From contig CAVZFL010000001.1 of NCBI GenBank assembly GCA_963774555.1, positions 1,240,001 through 1,304,000 of the forward strand: a stretch of DNA of 64,000 nucleotides. Direction: 5' to 3'. This stretch comes from VRUE01 sp963774555. Lineage in GTDB: Bacteria > Actinomycetota > Thermoleophilia > Solirubrobacterales > 70-9. Made by a program: the position numbers and the translations under genes. The notes under the pieces are model-generated. The model was not told the origin of the DNA, did no database searches, and saw nothing but the letters and a program-made list of their open reading frames with translations. How positions within the stretch are numbered: position 1 is the first letter of the stretch; each line of letters begins with the position of its first letter. Positions 37,701 to 44,865 of the stretch are shown piece after piece.

Positions 37701-38057
37701 TCAGCGGGCCTCGCATCCCCCGATATGCCCGAGCAAGCCGTGCAGCGCCTCGTGCTCGGCGATGACCCGCTCGTACTCGTTGCTGGTGTCGATGATCTTG
37801 GCCAGGTCCGCGACGACCGCCCGCACGTCGGCGTCGGGGACGATCACCAACTCGTCAAGCGCCGCGAGGAGACGCCCGTAGGCGGCGTCCTCACGGCGCT
37901 GGATCCTGGCACGGCTGGGCGAGCCGGGGTGCTCGCGCAACTCCTCGCGGACGCCTGCGCGGGCTTGCTTGAAGGTGCTTCGCAGGAAGCGGACCTGATC
38001 GGCGGGGATGCTGAGGGCGACGGCGGAGCCGGTGCCCGTAGGGTTCTCTTTAGCCAT
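37701..38057 (-). CDS. Hypothetical 118-residue helical protein
   Basis: A mostly alpha-helical, charged cytosolic protein (RSTFKQARAGVREELREHPG, YGRLLAALDELVIVPDADVR, YERVIAEHEALHGLLGHIGG). No zinc, membrane or nucleotide motif is evident. It is divergent from an XRE regulator across a 245-base gap that contains a palindrome. Function unknown; position suggests element maintenance. Confidence 0.6.
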   Translation of the reverse strand: MAKENPTGTGSAVALSIPADQVRFLRSTFKQARAGVREELREHPGSPSRARIQRREDAAYGRLLAALDELVIVPDADVRAVVADLAKIIDTSNEYERVIAEHEALHGLLGHIGGCEAR

Positions 38058-38243
38058 GAGGAGGTGTCTGCTCCTTGTGGTCAGGCCCTCGGTTGGCGCT
38101 ACAACGCCGCCGGGGGCCGCTTTTGAGGCCGGTAGCCATTACCGTTCCCGCTGCGACCGGACCTTGGAGACTTGGCCGGTCGCCACGGGGCCGGTGTTCC
38201 AAGCACGCGGCCCCACTTATGTGGTCGGGAGGGTAGCAGAGAT

Positions 38244-38259
38244 TTAAGACATGTTTTAA
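38244..38259. promoter_or_regulatory. Candidate XRE operator palindrome
   Basis: TTAA-G-ACATGT-T-TTAA, a 16-base near-perfect palindrome in AT-richer DNA between divergent genes, 43 bases before the XRE start at 38303. Likely repressor site controlling both directions; binding is inferred. Confidence 0.45.
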
Positions 38260-38302
38260 GTCCCTCGAACCCGCCCGGTTTGTATGCGAGCGTGGACCCT
38301 GA

Positions 38303-38539
38303 ATGCGCCACTCAGACCGTCCCCAGCCTCGCCTTGGCAAGGCGATTCGCCAGCTTCGCAGGCAACGCGACGCCACTCAGGAGGAGGTTGCTAAGGCTGC
38401 GGGTATCACCGGCCCGACCCTCTCCCTGATCGAGCGCGGCTACGCGAATCCGACGTGGGCGACGGTCGAGGACATCGCGAGGGCACTCGGCGTGTCGATC
38501 GGGGACCTAGCGAAGCTCTCGGAGAAGTTCGACAGATAG
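38303..38539 (+). CDS. XRE-family regulator
   Basis: A 78-residue single-domain repressor. GKAIRQLRRQRDATQEEVAK and TGPTLSLIERGYANPTWATV give the helix-turn-helix, and DIARALGVSIGDLAKLSEKF the last helices. It is the first gene of the rightward transfer/processing region and probably represses it, with the palindrome upstream as its site. Confidence 0.85.
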   Translation: MRHSDRPQPRLGKAIRQLRRQRDATQEEVAKAAGITGPTLSLIERGYANPTWATVEDIARALGVSIGDLAKLSEKFDR

Positions 38540-38751
38540 CGTTTTCGCAACGCGGCGGCATCCGCCGCCAGTTACCCCCTGAGGACTCCTGCCCTGTGCG
38601 CTTCATTGTGCCCCCGGCTCCTCCTGGCGCAAGGTCGCTTCGCTCCCTTCCCCTCCGCTTCGCTCCGGTGCGCCCCTCGTCGTCCGGGGACTGATTGCGC
38701 TTAACAGGGCAGGTGAACGCCTGCCGGACATGAGAACTATGGAGGTACATC

Positions 38752-38934
38752 ATGCAAAGCAGCGAGGAACGAGCAGAGGCGATCAGACGAGGCCATGCGC
38801 TACGCGAGTTGGGATGGCCGAACCTCGCGGCCGATGTGAGTGAGGGACTTTCGCCCGATGCCGCGCTGGAGCGCCTGCGTGAGATCGGCGAGGGGGAGAG
38901 CGACGCGGCGCAGCTGATCCGGGGTTGGTCATGA
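38752..38934 (+). CDS. Hypothetical 60-residue protein
   Basis: A short helical, acidic protein (SEERAEAIRRGHALRELGWP, PDAALERLREIGEGESDAAQ). GGAGG lies 8 bases before the ATG and ATGA overlap couples it to the next gene, which supports translation. No family recognised. Confidence 0.55.
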   Translation: MQSSEERAEAIRRGHALRELGWPNLAADVSEGLSPDAALERLREIGEGESDAAQLIRGWS

Positions 38935-39485
38935 ACGGCACCGCCACAGCGCAACTGCTCGCCGCCGTGCGGCCCCAGGTCGAGTCGGAGCCCGTAGCCG
39001 ATTCAGTCGCCGCCAAGGTCGGCGCGATCCTCGACAGGGCACACCGGCAAGAGGACCAGCTAGACGCCGCCGACGCGCTCACGCATCACGTCCGCCTCGT
39101 CCTCGACAACGACGAGGCGACCTACGCCGAGATTCGACAGATGGTCTGCGAGCATCGAGCCGCCGCCGACCCCTGCCCCGCCTGCGGTGGATCGAACACA
39201 GCCGGGCCGGGCCTTGGCGGGCAGAACACCGAATGCTCCTACTGCGGCCCCGGCGGCACCGTGAAGCGCCACCCCCACCAGCTAGGCGAAGCGCTCCGCA
39301 GCTACGCCGAAGAACTGGCCGGAGTCGAGGGAGTCGAAGGCGCCAGCCCGGATGGCTTCGTACGCGGCGTGTCGGGCGGTATCTACTCCCTGAACCTGCT
39401 GGCCGCAGAGCTTCTGTCAACCGCCCTCGCCTGGGTCGATTGGGACGCCATCGCCCGCGACTACCTGAGCGAGTTCACCGAGTAG
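38931..39485 (+). CDS. Hypothetical protein with four-cysteine zinc finger
   Basis: A 184-residue cytosolic protein. A helical N-terminal half is followed by CPACGGSN and CSYCGPGG (residues about 82-106), a four-cysteine zinc site, then a helical C-terminus (LGEALRSYAEELAGVEGVEG, YSLNLLAAELLSTALAWVDW). Coupled to the 60-residue gene upstream and 242 bases before ssb. Probably part of DNA processing in the element; function unknown. Confidence 0.55.
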   Translation: MNGTATAQLLAAVRPQVESEPVADSVAAKVGAILDRAHRQEDQLDAADALTHHVRLVLDNDEATYAEIRQMVCEHRAAADPCPACGGSNTAGPGLGGQNTECSYCGPGGTVKRHPHQLGEALRSYAEELAGVEGVEGASPDGFVRGVSGGIYSLNLLAAELLSTALAWVDWDAIARDYLSEFTE

Positions 39486-39727
39486 ACGACCCTCGGCGCC
39501 GAGACCAAACGGGACGGCGGCGTTCTCGATCAGCGAACGTCGTTTGCTGCATCGAGCCTCCGTAGCGAGGTAGCCCGACTTTCCTCTCGTCAGTTTGGCG
39601 CGCGCCGCCCGCGCGTCAACCCCGCAAGGGGGTTCCCCTTCGCCCTCCGGGCTCCGGTGACGCGCGTTCGGTCGCGCGCCCTTCTGCCGCTCGTCAAACC
39701 GAACCACCTCAGCCAAGGAGGCCCGAG

Positions 39728-40054
39728 ATGAGCAGCATCAACACGAACGTCGTTGTCTTCACCGGACGACTGACCCGCGACCCCGAGCTTCACGACACCA
39801 GCGGCGAGAACGTCTACGCGATCCTCCCGCTCGCGATCAACCGAGGCGACGACCTCGACCCGATCTACTACGACGTGAAGTGCTGGAACGGTCTTGCCCG
39901 CGCCTGCGTCGAGTACCAGCGGAAGGGGAGCCTCGTCGCCGTGACTGGTCGCCTCGACCAGTTCAAGAAGGAGGACGGCAACCCCTGGAACTACATCACC
40001 GCCGAGTCCGTCGAGTTCGTCGGCGGTCGGCGGAGGGACGGGGGCAACGAGTAG
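39728..40054 (+). CDS. ssb: Single-stranded DNA-binding protein (no acidic tail)
   Basis: A 108-residue OB-fold protein. INTNVVVFTGRLTRDPELHD, YYDVKCWNGLARACVEYQRK and GSLVAVTGRLDQFKKEDGNP follow the SSB fold. The usual C-terminal linker and acidic tip that recruits repair proteins are missing; it ends GGRRRDGGNE. It would coat transferred single strands. AAGGAGG precedes the ATG. Confidence 0.88.
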   Translation: MSSINTNVVVFTGRLTRDPELHDTSGENVYAILPLAINRGDDLDPIYYDVKCWNGLARACVEYQRKGSLVAVTGRLDQFKKEDGNPWNYITAESVEFVGGRRRDGGNE

Positions 40055-40085
40055 ACGGGACACGGGGCGCCCGAAAGGGCGCCCC

Positions 40086-40805
40086 GTGCCTTTCGCGTTC
40101 CGGCTACCGTTCGAGTCCGTGGCACTTCGATGTGGGCACTGTGGACGCGAGGGAACTCGGGAAACCAAGGGCCAAGTTGTCCTGTCGAGCACCCCGGACA
40201 CCGTTAGCGACGGAAGTCAAAGCTGGCCAATCACGGTCCAAGAGATCGCCCAGGTGGACCTATGCACCGGCTGTAGGAAACCGACGCTACTGACCTACAC
40301 CTGGGTTGACGAGTTCACGGACCCGTCCGAGGTAGAGCCGGATGAGATATATCCGGAGCACCGCAACCTTGATCATCTCCCCCCGCGCGTCAAGCGTCGA
40401 TATGACGAAATGCTGGCGGTTCAACATCTTCCCGACGCCTTTGCTGTCCGCGCAGGCAAGACCTTGGAGGCTCTCTGCACGGATCAGGGCGTGCAACGAA
40501 CGGCGAAACTAAAAGACCTCGCCGATCGCCTTGACGCCTTGGTGGAGCGCGGCGATATTCCACAGCCGCTTGCGGACCAGGCCCACATCGCGCGCGAGTA
40601 CCGCAACCTCGGTGGGCACGATGCCGAGCTTGAGGTGCGAAATGAGGATGTGCCGCTGATCCGGCGGTTCGTAGAAGGGATGCTTGATTTTTTGTACTGG
40701 GGTCCGCAAAGCCTCCAGCAGCTCACGGAAGACTTGGAGCGGCGGAGGGCGGCTGCGCCTGGGGCGGATGAGGCGGAGAGCGGGACTTCGATCGCCGAGC
40801 CGTAG
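40086..40805 (+). CDS. DUF4145-like protein with zinc-binding N-terminus
   Basis: A 239-residue protein. CGHCGREGTRE and CTGCRKPTLLTY give a zinc knuckle. The C-terminal half (VRAGKTLEALCTDQGVQRTA, LADRLDALVERGDIPQPLAD, AHIAREYRNLGGHDAELEVR, DVPLIRRFVEGMLDFLYWGP) matches the DUF4145 helical pattern, which often accompanies restriction or helicase systems. Here it precedes the relaxase. GTG start assumed. Function unknown. Confidence 0.65.
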   Translation: MPFAFRLPFESVALRCGHCGREGTRETKGQVVLSSTPDTVSDGSQSWPITVQEIAQVDLCTGCRKPTLLTYTWVDEFTDPSEVEPDEIYPEHRNLDHLPPRVKRRYDEMLAVQHLPDAFAVRAGKTLEALCTDQGVQRTAKLKDLADRLDALVERGDIPQPLADQAHIAREYRNLGGHDAELEVRNEDVPLIRRFVEGMLDFLYWGPQSLQQLTEDLERRRAAAPGADEAESGTSIAEP

Positions 40806-41149
40806 CGCGCGTTCGCCAACACCAAACGAGACAGAACCGCCCCCCGCCCGGCATCGAGCCGGGCGGGGGGCGCGGCGGCGGTCGGGGTTGGGGTTCCCGT
40901 GGCCCCTGTGTGATGCGACCAGCTCGCAGGCAAGTTCTCGATTCGAGCACAGCGAGAACCCCGAGAGCCCCCGCTTGCTCGAATGCCTCGCAATCCTGAG
41001 CGAGCTTTTCCCGCTGAGAGATAGGGCTTTTCCTAGCTCGAAGCGCCCGCTGTACCCCCAACCCCGACCGCCGACACATTATGAACCCGAACAGGGGTTC
41101 CCCCAACTTCCGGGGGCGCTGACCCTCCCCCGCCTGACGACCCCTCCGC
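40806..41149. other. Non-coding segment upstream of relaxase; candidate oriT
   Basis: 344 bases with no credible gene. It holds a perfect 15-base hairpin at 40838-40872 (arms CGCCCCCCGCCCGGC and its complement, loop ATCGA), smaller inverted repeats (TTCTCG/CGAGAA near 40932-40961) and CCCCC/GGGGG arms around 41101-41116 with a TTCCGGGGGCG motif. Origins of transfer often lie beside the relaxase gene and contain such repeats. The hairpin could also simply end the upstream gene. Confidence 0.35.
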
Positions 41150-44100
41150 ATGGTCGGGGTCACGAAGATTCAACGAGGCAACGCCGGGTACTGGCTCGCC
41201 GCCGTCGCCGAAGGCGGCGAGGATTACTACAACAAGCCCGGCGAGGCGCCGGGCGAGTGGATCGGCGAGCTGGCCGCCGAGCTTGAGCTGTCCGGCCAGG
41301 TGGACGCCGAGAGCTACAGCGCGATCCTTGAGGGCCGCGACCCGACGAGCGGCAGGCAACTCGTCAAACGTCCCGACACCCGCTACCGCAAGCGACCGGA
41401 CGGCACCGAAAAGCGGGTCGAGCCGGTACTTGGCTACGACGTTCGATTCAGCGCGCCGAAGTCAGTTTCCATCGTCTACGCGCTCGGCGACGAGGCGACG
41501 CGCGCCCGCGTTCTCGCCGTCGTCAACGAGGCGGTACGGCAGGGACTCGCGCACCTTGAGCATGAAGCCTGCTTTGTCCAGCGCGGCAAGGGCGGGCACC
41601 GGATCGAGCGCGGCGAAGGGTTCGCCGGGATGGCCTTCCGCCACCGCATGAGCCGAGCAGGCGATCCCGCCCTTCACGTTCACGTCGTCATCTCCAACCT
41701 CACCCGCGCGGCCTCAGACGGCAAATGGCTGAGCCTCGCGAGCCCGCAGGGACGCTCGCCGCTTTGGCCGCACGGCAAGTCGGCAGGCGTCGTCTTTCAG
41801 GCCGCGCTTCGCGCTGGCTTCCTGCGGGAGTTCGGCTTGGATTTCGAGGAAGTCACGAACGGCTACGCAGACCTTCGCGGCTTTGACCGCGACGTGATCG
41901 ACGCGCTCAGCACGCGCTCGAAAGAGATCGCGGGCTGGCTTGAGCGCCACGGCGTCAACAGCGTCGAGGCGGCGCAGACCGCCGCCTACCGGACTCGCGC
42001 CAACAAGGACTACGGCGTCGATGAAGACGACCGCCGCGAGGAGTGGATCGCGACCGCCGATCCCTACGGCGTGAGCCCGGAGAGCATCGGCGGGATGGTC
42101 GCCGAGGCTCGCCCACGCGAGCCGCGCAAGGTCAGCGCCGAGGACGTTGACGCGGCACTAGCGAAGTTGGAGGAAACGTCCTCGCACTTCGACCGCCGGG
42201 CGCTGCTGTGGGCGCTCTGCGACCAGCTCCCCGAGGGCGCCGATCGAGCGAGTCTCACCGCCGCCGTCGATCAGGTCCTCGCCAGCGAGCGGATCGTCTG
42301 CGTGTATCAGTCGAGCGGCCCGCTTGACTTCGACCGCTACACGACGCCGCGCCTCGCCGAACTTGAGCGCCGCTTCATCGACGGGGCGCTCGGCGGTGTC
42401 GATGCCGGTATCGCCCAGGTGGCCCCCGCGAGCGTCGAGGCGATCCTTGACCAGCATTCCTACCTCGGCGCCGATCAGCGGGCGATGGTCATTCGCCTCA
42501 CGACCGGCGGCGAGCAGGTGGCCCCAGTCGCGGCATGGCCCGGCACTGGCAAGACCACGGCGCTAGAGGCCGCCCGACAGGCGTGGGAGCAGGCTGGGTT
42601 CCCGGTGATCGGTTGCGCCACCGCCCGCACCGCGAGCGGCGAGCTGAAAGATGCCGGGATCGTGGACGCGACCTCGATCCGGTCGCTCTTGAACCGCACC
42701 GACCGCCTGCGCGCCGAAGGCGTGATGCCCTTGGCGCGCGGCACGGTGATCGTCGTGGACGAGGCGAGCACCACTTCGACGCCCGACCTTGAGGCGCTTC
42801 GCCTTCTTGCCTTCGAGTGCGAAGGCAAGCTCGTCCCGATTGGCGATCCTCAGCAGATCGGCGCGATTGGCCCCGGCGGGCTCTACGGCAACTTGACCCG
42901 CGCGATGGAGACGACGACCTTGACGACGATCCGCCGCCAGCAGCGCGAGGTAGATCGCCAGCTCGTCGCCCTCGTCCACGAAGGACGCGGCTCGGAGGCG
43001 CTTGACTTGCTGCGGACCCAGAACCGCTTGATCGTCGGCGACGATCTTCCCGCCACGCTTGACGGGATGCTCGCCGACTGGCACCGGGATTACGCAACCG
43101 GCGCCGACGCCGTGATGATCGCCCGCCGCAACCGCGACGTCGATTACCTCAACGACTCCGCACGCGAGCTTCGCCGCGAGCAGGGAGCGCTCGGCGACGC
43201 CGAGGTGATCGTCGGCGAGCGCGCCTTCGCCGCTGGCGACCGGGTGCAGACCCGGATCAACCGCGAAGGCGTCACCAACCGCGAGCGTTGGGACGTTCTC
43301 GGCGTCGATGCGGCGGCGCGGACGGTTTCCCTGCGCCGCGTCGGCGGCGACGAGCGAGCGGTCACGCTTGGCCCTCGCTACCTCAACCGGCGCCGCGACG
43401 ACAACGGCCCCGCACTCGAATACGCCTACGCCCTGACCAAGTTCGGCGCCCAGGGCAAGACGGTCGATCGCGCCTACCCCTTGCTCGATGGCGGCGCCAG
43501 TCTTGAGCAGGAGCTTGTCGCGCTCAGCCGGGGGCGCGAGGTCGCGAACGTCTACGCCGTCGCCTCATCGGAGCTTGTCGATCCCGACCTTGGACCCGGC
43601 CGCCGCGACCTCTCCGATCCCCTTCACGACATACGTGCGGCGATCGAGCGCGAGGGCAACGACTACACCGCCGCCGAAGTCGGAATCCGCCAAGCGATCC
43701 AGCGCCTCTCCTCGAAGGAGCTGGCCGACCGGCGCACCGAGCTGGCCGCCGCTGGACGAGCTGCCGACCCGCTCCTCAGCCGCCGCGATTGGCTTGAAGG
43801 GAAAATCGAGTACCGAGAATATTGGACAGGAGCGCTCAGCCGTGAGCGCGAGGCGATCGAAAGGATGAAGAGCCCACCCGCCGAGGAGCTGGCGCGCGTG
43901 AGCGCAGCCGAAGCCGCAGTGGCCGAGAGGCTGCGCCGCGAGCGCGCCGAGTGGGCGGCCCTGCCCGAGCCAGACCCGGCCTCCGAGCCCAAGCCGCTCG
44001 ATCCCGCGCTTCGCCTTGAGGCGGTCTTGATCGAGCGGCGTATCGACCAGCTAGCCCGACGTGATGTTGAAGCCGCGCGGATCGAACCCTCGCCAGTCAT

Positions 44101-44371
44101 CTACAACACGCTAGGCGCCTACCCGCATACTGACCCCGACAAGGCATTTGCCTGGCACGACGGCGCGCACGCGCTGGCCACCTACCGTCGTCGCTACGGC
44201 GTGCGTGATGAGTTCAATCCGCTCGGCGCCAAGCAGCCGCGCGGTGCCTCTGCTCGGGCCGAGCGCGCCCGCACGCAACAACGGATCGAGCGAGCCCAGC
44301 GCCAGCTAGGACGCGGCGCCGATCGCAGCGCCCAGCGTGCGGCGAGCCGAGCCCCCAGCATGGGGCGATGA
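41150..44371 (+). CDS. MobF/TrwC-type conjugative relaxase-helicase
   Basis: A 1073-residue relaxase that nicks the transfer origin and unwinds the strand. The N-terminus has paired tyrosines (GGEDYYNKPGEAPGEWIGEL), YDVRFSAPKSVSIVYALGD, and the metal-binding histidine triad in DPALHVHVVISNLTRA near residue 175. The helicase part has AAWPGTGKTTALEAA (Walker A, near 463), VIVVDEASTTSTPDLEALRL (Walker B), and a late YALTKFGAQGKTVDRAYPLL. The charged C-terminus is a coiled tail. It is intact, without frameshifts. Partner of the T4SS encoded leftward further along the element. Confidence 0.93.
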   Translation: MVGVTKIQRGNAGYWLAAVAEGGEDYYNKPGEAPGEWIGELAAELELSGQVDAESYSAILEGRDPTSGRQLVKRPDTRYRKRPDGTEKRVEPVLGYDVRFSAPKSVSIVYALGDEATRARVLAVVNEAVRQGLAHLEHEACFVQRGKGGHRIERGEGFAGMAFRHRMSRAGDPALHVHVVISNLTRAASDGKWLSLASPQGRSPLWPHGKSAGVVFQAALRAGFLREFGLDFEEVTNGYADLRGFDRDVIDALSTRSKEIAGWLERHGVNSVEAAQTAAYRTRANKDYGVDEDDRREEWIATADPYGVSPESIGGMVAEARPREPRKVSAEDVDAALAKLEETSSHFDRRALLWALCDQLPEGADRASLTAAVDQVLASERIVCVYQSSGPLDFDRYTTPRLAELERRFIDGALGGVDAGIAQVAPASVEAILDQHSYLGADQRAMVIRLTTGGEQVAPVAAWPGTGKTTALEAARQAWEQAGFPVIGCATARTASGELKDAGIVDATSIRSLLNRTDRLRAEGVMPLARGTVIVVDEASTTSTPDLEALRLLAFECEGKLVPIGDPQQIGAIGPGGLYGNLTRAMETTTLTTIRRQQREVDRQLVALVHEGRGSEALDLLRTQNRLIVGDDLPATLDGMLADWHRDYATGADAVMIARRNRDVDYLNDSARELRREQGALGDAEVIVGERAFAAGDRVQTRINREGVTNRERWDVLGVDAAARTVSLRRVGGDERAVTLGPRYLNRRRDDNGPALEYAYALTKFGAQGKTVDRAYPLLDGGASLEQELVALSRGREVANVYAVASSELVDPDLGPGRRDLSDPLHDIRAAIEREGNDYTAAEVGIRQAIQRLSSKELADRRTELAAAGRAADPLLSRRDWLEGKIEYREYWTGALSREREAIERMKSPPAEELARVSAAEAAVAERLRRERAEWAALPEPDPASEPKPLDPALRLEAVLIERRIDQLARRDVEAARIEPSPVIYNTLGAYPHTDPDKAFAWHDGAHALATYRRRYGVRDEFNPLGAKQPRGASARAERARTQQRIERAQRQLGRGADRSAQRAASRAPSMGR

Positions 44372-44502
44372 AGGCCCAATTTCCGGGGGTGTTCGCGGCG
44401 GCGATCTGACGAAGTAGGCATGAACGCTTCGCCCAAGAACAGCCCAGGCTTTCGGCCAGGACTGCGGCGAGGCGTCGCGTGGGGAGCCACGGCCCTCACG
44501 TC

Positions 44503-44597
44503 GCACCCGCCCGATGCGGGAGCCGAGCCCTCGCCCTGAGTGTCGCACGCCTCCGGCGTACGGCTTCGGGACTCCGGCTCCCGCATCGGGCGGGTGC
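44503..44597. repeat. 23-base perfect inverted repeat with 49-base loop
   Basis: Arms 44503-44525 and 44575-44597 are exact complements; the left arm begins GCACCCGCCCGATGC. The loop holds a smaller ACGCC/GGCGT hairpin (loop TCC). It lies in the 245-base gap after the relaxase and 20 bases before a small gene. It could block transcription, be a structured RNA, or be an origin element. Confidence 0.6.
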
Positions 44598-44616
44598 AAT
44601 CCAAGAAGGAGCAGCC

Positions 44617-44844
44617 ATGCCTTCCACGATTCTCGATGCCTCTAGCAGTCTCGTCGTCCGCAACCCGTCTGATCGCGTCGCGCGGCTCGATCGCCTTGGC
44701 GCCGCCGGACGGCTCGCCCGTTATCGAGCGGGCAAGCTCAGCCTCGCGGACCTCTCCGTCTGGGCGGCCCGTTACCCCGACGAGGTCCCCACCGTGAACG
44801 GCGAGATCGAGTGGATCGGCCTTACGCTCGCTGACCTGGACTGA
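44617..44844 (+). CDS. Hypothetical 75-residue protein
   Basis: A short helical protein (DRVARLDRLGAAGRLARYRA, GKLSLADLSVWAARYPDEVP, VNGEIEWIGLTLADLD) preceded by AAGAAGGAG and the large inverted repeat. Arginine-rich first half could bind DNA; cytosolic. No family recognised. Confidence 0.55.
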   Translation: MPSTILDASSSLVVRNPSDRVARLDRLGAAGRLARYRAGKLSLADLSVWAARYPDEVPTVNGEIEWIGLTLADLD

Positions 44845-44865
44845 CACTCAGGTAGAGCGCAGCAC

